Shown here: one piece after another, positions 38,744 through 55,800 of the stretch
How positions within the stretch are numbered: position 1 is the first letter of the stretch
Layout of the letters: every line of letters begins with the position of its first letter
Notes under the pieces: generated by a model
What the model saw: the letters and a program-made list of their open reading frames with translations, nothing else
Database searches by the model: none
Told to the model about the DNA's origin: nothing
Position numbers and translations under genes: made by a program
From: Theropithecus gelada
Lineage: Eukaryota > Chordata > Mammalia > Primates > Cercopithecidae
Reading direction: 5' to 3'
Length of the DNA: 64,000 nucleotides
Assembly (NCBI RefSeq): GCF_003255815.1
Contig: NC_037683.1
Span: 83,397,758-83,461,757 of the forward strand

Positions 38744-39207
38744 GATTAACAAGAGAAAACCAGATAGAAGTCTATTCATATGTATATTTTACATATGCAT
38801 GGGAGACACCCAGGAATGAATAGTTCTCAGAGGTGGCTTTGAATTCAAGCTTATATAGCATCTTCAGCAAAGAGTACAGATTTTTAGAAAAGTGATAAGA
38901 TAAAGGAAAATGAGCTTCTAGGGGCAGTAAATTGTAGGAAAGCAAATAACTGGCAGTTAAGGGTGGGTCAGTAAAGCTCCTTCATGTAGATTCTCCTGGT
39001 ATCATCTGCAGGTCGGTATGTCCAGAGTTCTATGCAGTGGTTAACCTTTGTTTTCCCTGGGGAGACAGAATACCTTTGTCTTTATAAATCTATGCCCTGC
39101 TTTTAGGCAAATAAAGGGAGCTTTCCTGAATCTGCTCCTTCTTAATTGCTCTCAACTCAACAATTGTTCACATTTTGGGGTGGGGGGCATATTCTGGTCC
39201 CCCACAG
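38744..39207. repeat. ERVL-like LTR copy B
   Basis: Aligns with copy A (30640-32452). It starts near AGATTAACAAGAGAAAACCA and ends GGCATATTCTGGTCCCCCACA. An AAATAAAGGG signal lies near 39110. The family (LTR33-like) is uncertain. Confidence 0.6.
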
Positions 39208-40976
<1,769 letters not shown>

Positions 40977-41115
40977 CTTATTTATTTATTTTTTTAGAGC
41001 TAGGGTCTCACTGTGTTGCCCAGGCTGGACATGAACTCCTGAGCTCAAACAATCCTCCCACCTCCTCAGCTTCTTGAGTAGCTAGAATTACAGGCATATG
41101 CCAGTGCACCCGGCC
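40977..41115 (-). mobile_element. Alu monomer next to the full Alu
   Basis: TTATTTATTTATTTTTTTAG head, then one monomer ending CCAGTGCACCCGGCC. Either an independent monomer or an older Alu in which the full one inserted. Confidence 0.8.
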
Positions 41116-41548
41116 ATCTCAAATGTATTATCTTGGAGTTCTGGAGGTCAGAAATCCGCCATGGGTCTCACTGGGCTAAAATCAAGGTGAGGGTTGTTTT
41201 CCTTTCTGGAAGCCCTAGGAGAGAATATATTTCTTTGCCTCTTTCAGTTCCTGAAGGACATCTCCATTCTTTGATTATGGTCTCTTTCTTCTGTCTTCAA
41301 AGCCAGCAATGCTATGTCTCTGGGCCCTTCTTCTGTGGTCACATTTCCTCCGACCACTGGGAAAGGCTCCCAGATTTTGCTAACTCATGTGATTGCGCCC
41401 ATCTGGATAACTCAGAAAAAAATACCTCATCTCAGGGTCCTTAGTCACATCTGCGAAGTCCCTTTTACCATATAAGGTAACATATTCATAGGTGCTGGGG
41501 ATTAGGATGAGGACATCTGTGGAGGGCAATTATTCTGCCCACCATGGT

Positions 41549-42254
41549 CATGCAAACCACTTTTGAGTGGAAGAAAAGAATTCTATCTGAAACATAAAAT
41601 GACTGCAACCTCTTTTACTTTCTAAGAAGGGGATATAATTCTTCAGGGTAGATTTAAAAAAAATTTTTACTTTTCTTAGGAAAACCCTATGATGCTCTCG
41701 AGGTCTTTTTAGTGGTGGAAGGCAAGGCCTTCCTGGGCTTGGATAAGATGGGACACATTTAGAAGAAGCAGCAAATCGTTCCAGATAATAAAGTATCAGG
41801 GACTTTGGGAAGCTTCACAGAAACTCACACATCCAATATGCATCGTGATCCCCAGCCACTCGTCTACAAGCTGAAATTAAAGAACCGTTACTTTACACTC
41901 CAATGAGACTGGAATTCTACAATCCCTCTTTTTTCATGATCTTTTATAGAAGCATTTCTCTTGATCTTCTTACTTTAGGTTGCCCACATGCAATTTTACA
42001 TCAAGGGAGGCATGAAGTGAGGCCTTTGCCTTAGCTCAGGGTTTACAGAGATTCTTCCTATGCCCTGTTCCAAGGGGAAGTCTCCCACTCACTGCCTTGC
42101 AGGTTTTGATATGGTCAAATATTAAACACAAACACATAGACTACTGGGGACCATGGGGAAGGGGAACGTATTAGTGTATAAGCTAGTTCTTTGTAACTCA
42201 TAGTTTTTGTTTTATAAATTGGGGAACATTTTTCTCTCCCCAACTCCTGAGATC
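41549..42254. other. Unassigned sequence
   Basis: No gene or repeat recognised. Confidence 0.4.
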
Positions 42255-42885
42255 CTACATCTTTATTCATGCAGTTATCCCTCCTCAGAATATCCTCCTT
42301 ATTTCTACCATATACCTGAATTCATTCATCTTTTGAAGGTCTGGCTCAGGCCTGGGATAATCCCTCTATAGCCTCCTCTGTTTAGACAGGAACAAGTGAA
42401 ACACTCCCTTCTTCAAACCATGATTCCTCTGAGAATATCACTTCTCACTTGGTCATGAAAGATTTTTTCTCTCAGCACTTTGGGAAGCCAAGGTAGGAGG
42501 ATCACCTGAGGCCAGGAGTTTGAGACCTGCCTGGGCAACATAGCAAGACCTCATTTCTCCAAAAAACAAACAAAAATAATTAGCCAGATGTGGTGGCTGG
42601 TACCTGCAGTCTCAGCTACTTGGTAGGCTGAAGTGGGAGGATTGCTTGAGCCCAGGAGTTCGAGGCTACAGTGAGCCATGATTGCAACACTCCATTCTAG
42701 CCTGGGTGACAGTGAGGCTCTGTCTCAGAACAAAAAAATGAAAAGAAAAAGAAAAGATGTCCCCCCACTTTTTTTTCTTTTTAAGGAGATATGTTTGTGG
42801 GGGGTCTCTGAGTGCCTGAACCGTGCCTTATGCATGTAAGTTTTCATGGTGCCTGGCACATAGTATATAACAATTGTTTACTGTA
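42255..42885 (+). repeat. L2 remnant split by an Alu
   Basis: TTCTACCATATACCTGAATT and TTGAAGGTCTGGCTCAGGCC on the left, GGTGCCTGGCACATAGTATA on the right, consistent with one plus-strand L2. Weak in places. Confidence 0.5.
42471..42755 (+). mobile_element. Alu, 5' truncated
   Basis: Starts inside the left monomer (CTCAGCACTTTGGGAAGCCA) and ends in an A-rich AAAAGAAAAAGAAAAG tail. Confidence 0.9.
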
Positions 42886-43000
42886 GTAGACAACTCTTAT
42901 TTTCTTTGCGCAGAACATTTTCCTTTGTCTAAAACTGGCGTTCCTGCCATCAAGAAGAGGGGAGAAAGAGAATAAGCATAAGTATGTAAATAATATTATA

Positions 43001-43302
43001 GGCCAGGCACGGTGGCTCATGCCTGTAATCCCAACACTTTGGGAGGCTGAGGCAGGCAGATTGCCTGTGGTCAGGAGTTTGAGATCAGCCTGACCAACAT
43101 GGTGAAACCCCGTCTCTACTAAAAATGCAAAAATTAGCTGTGGTGGCAGGTGCCTGTAATCCTTTGGGAGGCTAGGGCAGGAGAATCGCTTGAACCCAGG
43201 AGGTAGAGTTTGCAGTGAGCCAAAATTGTGCCATTGCACTCCAGCCTTGGTGACAGAGTGGGACTCCATCTCAAAAAAAAAAAAAAAAAAAAATTAAAAA
43301 AA
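43001..43302 (+). mobile_element. Alu
   Basis: GGCCAGGCACGGTGGCTCAT start, both monomers (a short deletion before the second), poly-A at 43274-43302. Confidence 0.95.
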
Positions 43303-43329
43303 GATATGATAGAAAGCAATGTGTGAATA

Positions 43330-43700
43330 GAGAAAAAACTATCATGAAGCAGGGTAAGAAGAACTGTGAGTGTCAGGGGAAGGAAACAGGCTATGATTTT
43401 AAATGGGATGGTCAGGGTAGGCCTTCCTGAGAAAGTGAAATCTGGGCAAAGACTTGAGTGAGATAAGGAGAATCCTGTGACTATCTCAGGGAAGGATGTT
43501 CCAGGCACAGAGAACAGCCTGTCCAATGGCTGGAGTAAGAATGGGCTTTGGTATCCTTAAAGTGGAGCAAGGTGAGCAAGTGGGTGAGAAGTAGGAGATG
43601 AGGTCAACCAGTCATTAGGTGGCCAAGATCACCCAGAGCTTTGAAGGCCTCATAAGGCCTTCTCCTAACTCCTATCCAACCAAGTGGTTTCAGAGGAGTC
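43330..43700 (-). repeat. L2, reverse orientation
   Basis: GGTAGGCCTTCCTGAGAAAG, GGATGTTCCAGGCACAGAGA and GAAGTAGGAGATGAGGTCAA in reversed L2 order. Confidence 0.8.
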
Positions 43701-43952
43701 TCCCTGTCTGATGTGGTCCTTCCTTGCTTCTGTCCAATTGTGTGGCTTCCCATCCATCACCATTATTTAGTCCGGGGTGGATAGAGGACTCTGTGTATTC
43801 TGAACGGAGTTCTTCCATAAAAGTGTAAATCTGAAAATAGAAGGAAAGAGTCAGGATCTGTTCCAGATACTGCAGATGGGCTCTCTCAGCTCCACTCCAA
43901 TCTCTTGTAACATGACTGCAAGTTACAGGAAGGAAAGTTAAAGAACAAGGCT

Positions 43953-44303
43953 TAGTCAGTTCGGGCTACTGTGACAACTGGGTGGCTTAGATGACAACCA
44001 TCTCTTTCTCAGCGTTCTGGAGGCCAGAAGTCTGAGATCAGGGTGCCAGCATGGTTGGGTTCTGATGAGGGTCTTTTCTGGGTTGCAGACTGCTAACTTC
44101 TCTTTGTTTCCTCACATGGTGGAAAGAGGGCCAGCTAGCTCTCTGGCCTCTTCTTGTAAGAGCACTAATCCCATTCACGGGAGTTCCACCCTCATGACCT
44201 AATTCCCTCCCAAAGACCCCACTTCCTAATACCATCACACTGAAGATTAGATTTCAACATATGAATTTGGGGAGGACACAAACATTCAGCCTATAATGAA
44301 ACA
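43953..44303 (-). repeat. MLT1-type MaLR LTR
   Basis: GTTCTGGAGGCCAGAAGTCT, CTCATGACCTAATTCCCTCC and TTTCAACATATGAATTTGGG on the reverse strand. Confidence 0.82.
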
Positions 44304-45026
44304 CATCACCCAGATTCTTTAATAGCTTGGTTTTTCTGATAACTTAATTGACCCCAGTCAATACCCTTAAGGGATTGGGAAGGCAGAAGTTCACACTGTG
44401 GGCTGTTTTTGGGCGAGTATGATACACAGACTTTTTTTTTTTTTCTGTGACAGGTGCACCTGAGGTCCCAGTGGTTGGTTCTTAGCTTTGTGTGGGTATC
44501 AAGAAGCAGAACATAGGCCATCCATTTGACTTGCACAGAGAGCAGCAGAGGCTTTCTGACTGGGGCAGGAAACTGGAAGCTGGAAGTTGGTCCAGGAAGC
44601 TCAGCCTAATTCCTGCATCCCCAGCTCTCCCAGTGATTTTGCAAACACCTAATTGTAGGAGTGGCAGAGGGGGTAGGAATCACTTGGTAAAGCATGACCC
44701 CTGGGTGTGTGCTTTCTGTGTGAACTTGCAGGAGAGGTGGCTGTTTTCTGCAATGATTTAGCCCCTTACTGGTAAGAGCTGCAACATGAAATATGGGAGC
44801 TTTCAGGGTTTCTGCTTCCTACTATGTGGAAATGCTCATTTGCAGAGAGACTGACTGAACTCAACACAGACTGAAGCATAAGGAGAGAAAGAGGAAGAGA
44901 GCTGAAGACCAAGTTTAGGCTCTCACTACCCATCAGGCCCCATAACACACGTTACTCTCTCATCATTTTGTTATCCAACTTACCTGTGATTTTGAGATAC
45001 TCCAGCATCTTTACTATGAATTCGTT
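44304..45026. other. Unassigned sequence
   Basis: No gene or clear repeat. A T run lies at 44432-44444. Confidence 0.4.
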
Positions 45027-45296
45027 CTTTTTTTTTCGAGACGGAGCAGGACTCTGTTGTCCACGCTGGAGTACAATGGCGTGACCTTGGTTCACTGCAA
45101 CCCTTCACCTCCCCGGTTCAAATGATTCTCCTACCTCAACCTCCCACCACCATGCTCAGCTAATTTATGTATTTTTAGTAGAAATGGGGTCTCACCATGT
45201 TGGCCAAGCTGGTTTCAAACTCCTGACCCCAAATGATTCACTCGCCTCTGCCTCCCAAAGTGCTGGGATTACAGGCATGAGCCACTGTGCCCTGCC
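45027..45296 (-). mobile_element. Alu with internal deletion
   Basis: TTTTTTTTTCGAGACGGAGC start and end CACTGTGCCCTGCC. About 30 bases of the second half's start are missing (no AGTAGCTGGGATTACAGG block in the middle). Flanks ATTCGTTCTTT and ATTCATTCTTT fit a target duplication. Confidence 0.92.
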
Positions 45297-45454
45297 AGAT
45301 TCATTCTTTTAAGTTCATTCAAGATGGATTTCTGTCATTAGCGAATCAACAGTTGAATTGAATTGTAGTGAAGAGTACCCTGATATTATTACTGGGTTAT
45401 TACTTCTAAATCATTAGTTTATCAATTGTTTGTATTCGTCTCTTTCCTCTCCAG

Positions 45455-45490
45455 TTTATGGTTACTTATTTTGATGGTGTAGAGTTTGAA
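45455..45490 (+). other. 36-nt exon-like segment
   Basis: Preceded by a pyrimidine-rich TCTCTTTCCTCTCCAG acceptor and followed by GAA|GTAAGA, a strong donor. It is open in the frame FMVTYFDGVEFE and its length is a multiple of three. No gene match is recognised, and chance is possible. Confidence 0.25.
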
Positions 45491-45932
45491 GTAAGAAGGT
45501 CAAACTTAAGACGAAGGGTTAGGTGTGCCATGATTCGCAGCCACAACTTCGTCCTACCACACTGCTGGAACATTACCGTAGATGAAGGGGCCTGCTGTTG
45601 CCAGGCTGGAAATCTATTTTTGAAAAGTAAAAGTAGCATACAAATGGAGCACATATGGGTCACGAAGCAAACTTCTTCAGCTAAAACGGTGATGTCTACC
45701 TACAAGAATGCAGCTTTCTACCATGTGGAGGCGGTGCGCTAGTGACAGTGACAGCAGTTTCAAACGTAGAAAGACAAACCGTCTTTCACTTAAACCCAAC
45801 CAAGTCACAAACAATCCAAATGCCAGACACATCCTTCCCCAACATGTGACCTAACTGAAATTTCTAGCAAAATGTTTTTGTAGCCACCTAACTAGCAAGT
45901 GTAAACTAGCACCCCCTGAGCCTTTCTCATTT

Positions 45933-45950
45933 CTGCCACTGGGTGGCAGC
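45933..45950. promoter_or_regulatory. CTCF-like motif
   Basis: CTGCCACTGGGTGGCAGC contains a CCACNNGGTGGCAG-type core, and it is also nearly a perfect palindrome. Binding is an inference from the motif alone. Confidence 0.35.
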
Positions 45951-46264
45951 CAGCTGCCAGGTGTCAGATCAGCGAGCTAGACAATTCTCTTGGTAGCGGG
46001 AGGGTGCGGTCATTGCACGTGCCCTATTTGGGAATGATCTCTCTCTCACATCCCTTGCTGAAAGCATACACCTGGTGGCCTTGTTTGACCACAGAATCCC
46101 TTCCCCCTCTGTTACTCCTGGACCTCAAATCCCTTGATCAGCCCCTGGAGCAGCCAATCTTTGACTAGTCAGGGTCCCACCAGATTCGTCCTCCAAAAAG
46201 TAAAGTAAGAAAGGGATGGACCTAGTTGGTAGAGGAAACTGGAGTTCAAAGATCTCATGGACCA

Positions 46265-46333
46265 AAAAGCACAAGCAACGAAAGAAAGGAAAGAAACAAA
46301 AGAAAGGAAAGGAAGAAAGGAAGGAAACAAAGA
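46265..46333. repeat. Purine (GGAAA)n tract at the 5' edge of L1
   Basis: AAGGAAAGAAACAAAAGAAA units, almost no pyrimidines. Confidence 0.85.
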
Positions 46334-46985
46334 CTTCCTCAAAATCAAAAACTTTTGTGTGTCGAAAGACACAAGAAAGTCAAAAGACACACTCAAGAAA
46401 TTAAAAACCCACAGAATGGGAGAAAATATTTGTAAATAATATATCCAATAAGGGCCTAGTATCCAGAATGTATAAAGAATTTTTACAACTCAGTAACGAA
46501 AAGACAATCCAATTTTAAACTTGGACAAAGGATCTGAATCAACATTTATCCAGAGAAGATAGGCAAATAACCAAGAAGCCCATGGAAAGATGTTCAACAT
46601 CACTAGCCATTAGGGAAATCAAAATCACAATAAGGTACTGCTTTATTCCCACTAAGAAGTGTATTGATAATGAGTGTTAGTGAAGATGAGGAGAAATGAA
46701 ATTTTCAGATATTTCTGGAATGTAAAATGGTGCAGGCACTGTAGAAAACGGTTTGGCAGTTCCTCAAAAAGTTAAAAAATATGAAAAAAAAGTTACCAAA
46801 TATGACCTGGCAATTCCACTCCTAGAAATATACTCAGGAGAGTTGAAAATATATGCTCACACATACATTCATGTACAAATGTTCCCAGCAGCATTGTTCA
46901 CAGCAGCCAAAAGACAGGGTTAACAACTCAGATGCCCACTGACTGATGACTGGATAAGCAGACTGAAGTGAATCTATACAAGGCT
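46334..46985 (+). mobile_element. L1 fragment (ORF2 C-terminal region)
   Basis: ACAGAATGGGAGAAAATATT, AAGCCCATGGAAAGATGTTC, AATTCCACTCCTAGAAATAT and GCAGCATTGTTCACAGCAGC in L1 order. No open frame. Confidence 0.88.
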
Positions 46986-47690
<705 letters not shown>

Positions 47691-47815
47691 CCTGGAGGGA
47701 CTTCTACTGTAGTTGGGGGGAAAGACTGAAATACACCCCCATCCCCCACCCCGACACACTCCGAACACAGGAATTATGTTGAAACAAGGATGGATTTTGA
47801 TATAAATGATGAGTT

Positions 47816-48112
<297 letters not shown>

Positions 48113-48186
48113 AATGATGGGTCTTAACCCAAGTTTGGTTTGATGTAAAAAGAACTGAGAATTCCAAAGATGAAGAGGCCCTCACT

Positions 48187-48213
48187 GTGTGGAGAGACAG
48201 ACGCTCTCCACAC
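48187..48213. repeat. Perfect 10-bp palindromic hairpin
   Basis: GTGTGGAGAG, a 7-base spacer, CTCTCCACAC. It belongs to no repeat I recognise. Confidence 0.9.
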
Positions 48214-48234
48214 AATGCCACAGCTCAGGGCACT

Positions 48235-48355
48235 GCAGTGTTCATGCCAGCTTGACCACTAGCTGACTGTGTTGAGTATCTGTATTTCTGTGGGCCTCAG
48301 TTTCACCGATTTCAAAGGGAGAGAGGTGGTGTAGATAATCTCTATGGGTTTGTAC
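48235..48355 (+). repeat. MIR fragment
   Basis: TAGCTGACTGTGTTGAGTAT, GGGCCTCAGTTTCACCGATT and GTAGATAATCTCTATGG, MIR-like core order. Confidence 0.65.
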
Positions 48356-50527
48356 AAATTGCTTTTCCTGTCACGGAGGAACGTGCAATTGCGAGGAAAG
48401 TCTTGGGAAGAGAACCATAAAGCTTCTTCAGATGTTGTACAGGCTTCTCCTTGTGGAGGTTGTAGGACTGAAGGGATGTTCATGTATGTGGCTGGGGCGG
48501 GGGGAGGGGGGATGAAACTTCACATATACCATCAACATTTGACTAAATGATCCAGTTTCTGCCAACAACTGCCCAGGTATGACATGTTTGTACCTAAGAC
48601 TGAGACAGAGGCCATGAGAACAAGGGCGTGGGAGGATCACATTAGGGAAATACAGCATTTGGAAAGAATAATTTTATTATAGTGTGCATAGAGGCAAGGC
48701 AGGGAGCAGAAGATGAAGATGTCCTTAAGTGACTGGAGCTCAGAGCCGACTCTGATCACAGGCTGTTGCCTCCACCTTTCCACTCCTTCAGTTTTGCCAG
48801 ACTCACCTTCTCTCCCTGTATTACCTCTCAGCGTCCAGTCATTCTTTATTCTCTTAGTCTTGCAATCCTTTTCTGACTCACCTAACATCCTGTCAACTCT
48901 GAACTCCAAGCCAGTCATGGCCCCACTCCCACCAGCCCTCAGATGGGTGGCCTCTTGGCCTTCCCACCCTGTCTTTCACATCAGTGAGAACTCACTGGAT
49001 TCCTCCATCCCTGACATGGGTTACCTCATCCTTCTTTTTAAACCTTAATTCTTGGAAAATTCTGTGTCTCCTTTTTATCTCAGCCCAAATCCCTGTAGTC
49101 ACGGCTAGTTCCTAACACCTGTTCCTTTAATAATCCTGTATATCTTGCAACTTTGTCTCTCTCTATCGACATTTTCCAAATCATACATTTTCCCAAGTCT
49201 CTTTTTATTAAAAATAAACAAAACTGACTTTTTTTGGCTCAGGTTTAATAAACAGAGTAATGATAATTTAAAAAAATGAATACACTTAATATTTTAACCC
49301 AGTCTCATGGTCATTGTTGAAACTTGGTGAAACAGAACTTTGGATCTGGTTATAGAATGGAAGGATGCATTTTGAATAGGAACCCCAACTCATATGGGCT
49401 TCATATTAAGAGGAACTGAAAATCCAAAGGAAGGCTGGCCAAAGGGAACACTCAATTTTATAGCTCAATGATGTTATTAAGAACCTGATTGCTTTCACTT
49501 TTTTGTTTCCCCTTCCATGGCGTCGACTTCATCTAAAATGAAGTCTTCTTGTGGTCGTAAGATGGCTACAATCTGCTCCATGACCTATGGGCTTCCTCTT
49601 CTCCTTAGAGGCAAGAGAAGCTCCCTCCCAACATCCCCAGCAGGAGTCCTGAGGTTTGCTCCGAGTAGTCTGACTGAAGGCATGTGCTCATTGCTGAACT
49701 AATCACTGTGGTTATGGAGCAAATGTCATGGTTGCCATAATCTTGGCCACATGCTCTACTGTAGAGCCGGAGTGCAGTTTAGGTCCCTGAAACCATGTGG
49801 TTCCCCTAAACTAAGTCAGAGTGTTTGTCCTTTACTCATGTACTTCCAGGACCTGCAGGTTGGTTTGGACCCCACTTACTGACACATCCCTAGATCCACA
49901 GTCTAGCTGGTGCTCTAAGCTTTCTCAGCCCCAGCCCTCCCACTCAACTTGAACACTAGATGTTAACAAAGTGCCAGGTGGAAAACTCCAGAATTGTGCA
50001 TGGCGCATGTGTGCAGAGATGAAAAGACACAGAGAAGTGAGGAGGGGTGAGGACTGTTTGGCCCTGTAATAGTGATGCGGTGATATCATGACTTTAAACT
50101 CTCCAAACATCTGCTGGGAGGCGCCTACTGCTAAAAGTGGAACAGCTGATTAGAGGACAAAGGGAATCGAGCTTCCACTTAATTCTGACCAAAAAGGAAA
50201 GGCCAGTTGGTGAAACAGAAGGTATGGGACGCATGGGAGGAAATGACTGAGTCACCTTGGAATTTGTAATAGCAGAGAAAGGGACAAATGGGCATGTTCA
50301 GACACATCCATTGGATTTTTTTTTTTTTTTAGTCTGAGAAAGGCGAAGTGAGCCCGTAGTCAGTTTCTAAAAGGGACTATCACTTAAGAAGGATAAGTAG
50401 CTTTAAAAAAGAAATGCCTACTCTGTAATCTTGGGTTATTCTAATGAGAAGTTCACTGAGGAGACATTAAAGAAACTGAGTGTGTTTAGGATACTAACCA
50501 AGCCCAGATTTAGAAAGAACAGAAACA
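48356..50527. other. Low-repeat stretch
   Basis: A G-rich run GGGGCGGGGGGAGGGGGG lies at 48493-48512. A weak LTR-like piece is possible at about 49490-49790. No gene: frames such as 48713-49048 show no domain. Confidence 0.4.
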
Positions 50528-52214
<1,687 letters not shown>

Positions 52215-52365
52215 AAGTGGTGGACTGAGTGGATAAGTGTTTAGGATCTGAAACCAGGACTGGGACAGAATGCTGGTCTTCAATTTCCTGGGCATTTAAC
52301 TTTGGGCGTGATTCTTTACCTCTCTGTGCCTCTGTAAAATGTGGATAATAATATTGTCTACCTTA

Positions 52366-52803
<438 letters not shown>

Positions 52804-52875
52804 GAAGTGCTTAGAACTGTTCCTGGCACATTGTAGTGCTCAACAAACACTAACAGTGGCTATGATTATAATTCA

Positions 52876-55800
52876 AACCTGGAATGTGCGGGCAGTAAAA
52901 ACTAGAGAAAGGAAGGAACAGCTGTACAGAATGTAATGAAGGCAAAATTCAGAGGCCTTGCTGCTTACCTGGAGCTGGCTCTCTTGGTCTCTTGCATACG
53001 TCTCAACCTTTGCTCCCATCGTGGTTGCAGGGTGGTGTCTGCATGGTATTCTACATGGCTGCCTTGCTGCCTGAGGTCTTCCCCTTCACCCATGCCCAGA
53101 GTGATTTCCATAGCCATTCAGCTCTTACCTGCCTTTTCATATGTACATGTGTCTCACTCTACCCAATTTCAGGCTTGTTGAGGTCAGGTATTGTTGTACG
53201 TGTTTCTTTTTATCACCCACAACTTCTAGCACAGTCTCTTGCACATATGCCTGTTCCAAACTGAATATTGTTAATGCAGGAATGGGTTAAGTTAATGAGG
53301 ATTCTAGGTTCCCAAGCCCATGTTGGGGAAACAGTGGCACCTGCAATGAAAGAGTGAAGTGCAAGGGAGAAGTCCACTAGCTTCAGAAGTTAATGGGTTC
53401 AGTTTTGGGATATAACGAGGTTACCAATCACGTGGGATTAGGTTCAAAAGGCACTAAGGCAGAAGTATAATCTAGACAAAATCGCCTTTAAGTCCCTTAA
53501 ATCTCAATGTTTCTCAATAAATGATTTTAGTTGTATTGGGTCTAGTCAGTCTGTCATAAGTTGAGCATGGATGAAACTGTTGGTTTATGTTTTGGGAAAC
53601 ATGCTGCACCAAAGATTATGCTTTTCTGGGTGTGTGAGGTGGCGGTGATGGTGCCATGTGTATTTTCTCAAAGTAGGCACTGTGAAATTACACATATTCA
53701 CATTGTATATGACTGGACTCTAGTATAACTATGTGGCATCCAGGTAGAGATGTCTAATGAATGTATGTGAAAGATTTAATGCTTCCTGGCTCCCTGAGAT
53801 TTTTCTTTCTTTTCATAGTTATAACCGTTGGGGGAAATCACCCATCATTTGGCAAATCTAAATAAACAAATGGCCTTGAAGATGACATTCACTGCAGAGT
53901 TGGGCTTGAAAGTTGGCACAGAGGTGTGAGGGAGGATGAATTCCCTCCACTCTTTAGTTTTTCTCTTTCTTCCCCATTGTGATACCTCCACTTTCTACAC
54001 TATCCAAAGTACCTACACAGGGAGAGGAAGCAAAGAATATTCTGGAAATGCTTTTCATTCCTTCAGCAGATGTGAACTATTGCATCAACCAATGGATTCA
54101 TAGACTGGGATAAAAAGACTACTATCAACCTAACATTGTTTGTGTATAACTATTCATAGTTATAAATCAGAGTAGACATTTAAAAACCATCAGTTAGCTT
54201 CAGAGGGAAAAGTGAAAACCAACGTGCAATGTTTTATTTTGCTAAACTCAAGAAACAATTTTAATAACCCCAATGAACCTAGAATCCAGCAACTGAATAA
54301 CAACCCATTCGGCAGAAAATATGTCTCATCAAAGGAACCATCTAGCCATGTGTTGAGGGTCAATAGACAATAGTTGGCTGATAGAAATTAGCCATGAGCA
54401 AATCCTAAATATAAGCGCCATGGAGTTTTCACCTCAAATGCCCGAGAAAGGTTGCCTTGTTTTGTTGATATTGCTGTTACGGAAAAAGAAAATCATTAAT
54501 CTGGATATCCTTCCTCCTAATATTAACCATCTGCCCAATTGTAACCTGCTTATTTCCTGGCTGACATTCGATTTTTGTGGCTCTTTCTTTTCATGGTGAT
54601 TGTGAAAATCCCTAATGGTGACTAGTGCTCGCTAACATAATATGGGATGGTCATTTTGAGGCTGGTTTCCAAGTTCTTCATCTATAAGTCCTCTTCCCCC
54701 AAAATTCCTTAAATTCAAATATTACAACTCCAGGAGGGTGGCCAGGCAAACCCATGTTCTTTGTGAAAACCTCCCAAATGAAATATGTTTTGAACATTTT
54801 TTAGAAGGTTAGAAGGAAGAGTTGAGCAAAAGGATGCAAGGCCAAGGTCAACTAACTCTCATTAAAGGGAAAAGGGGACTTAAGGCTGTTTTCCAGGGTT
54901 CCCCCCAGGAGCAGAGAGGAATCTCTCTTCTACTAATAGTTAGCAGCTGTTCAAACAGAGGTGCTAACCTCAATTGTCTTAACCAGAAGTGGTTGAAAAA
55001 TAACGTTTAAAAGAAGTGACAAGATGTTATCTCTAAGTTTGAAGGATTATGCAGCAAAGGTTGGATTAGAAAAATAGGAGGCTCTCAAAGATATTCCTCA
55101 AACTTTAGCTATTTTGCTCAATCTTGGGCTTTTGTTGGATCTATTGTCTGTATGGATCCAACATACTATTTGAGAGAGAAGTTGTCCTAACTTCCATGAC
55201 TCAAGTGTGTGTTGCATAGGTAACACTGGGGGAGACTCTAAGACAGTTTGGAGAGAGATTCATAATTAGCCACATCCTCAAGGTTTTCTCATCAGCCCCA
55301 AATCTGACTGAGCCTTAAATCATTAAACTGAAAAGAAGAGTTAATTTTCATTGGGCCTTGTTTTCACATAAAAGATCATTACAAATAACTGCAGTGAGAT
55401 GTCTGGTGAGGGTTCCTGTTACATGGTTCCTAAGGAGGTGTAGATTCAAGTTACTCCTATTTGTCAGTCAGTATTTTTCATTTACCTATAACCTTTTTTT
55501 ATGAATTAAGTGCTCTGTTGAAGGCTTCTCTGGAGAGAGTCTCAGTTGTATCTGCCTTGGCATTTTTCCAGCCCCTACTGTTCCTGCTATAGGTGTTTAA
55601 TTCACTTTGCACCGAGAGAGGATCCCGTGAACATTTAAAGCCCCAGTGTATAAAGGCACAAATGCAGTCAGAGGAAGTGGAGTGACCAGCTTCATTTCTC
55701 ACTTGAAGGTCTATGACCTATGAGAGAAGAATGTGGAAGCCAAGAGTCAAAGGGAGGGAAAAACGCAGCTCATGCTGGAATTCTAGACTCCCTATAACCC

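Larger units (their letters stand above)
45297..46234. other. Low-repeat stretch with an exon-like segment and a CTCF-like motif
   Basis: No repeat recognised. A plus-strand frame at 45458-45742 stays open for 94 codons, Cys- and Arg-containing, with no recognised domain. Confidence 0.4.

Noticed and set aside
42844..43269. 141-codon minus-strand frame
   Set aside because: Alu-derived over most of its length, with no independent domain.
43134..43526. 130-codon minus-strand frame
   Set aside because: Alu plus reversed L2; no family resemblance.
46216..46439. Three overlapping Lys/Arg-rich plus frames
   Set aside because: Produced by the purine repeat tract and L1.
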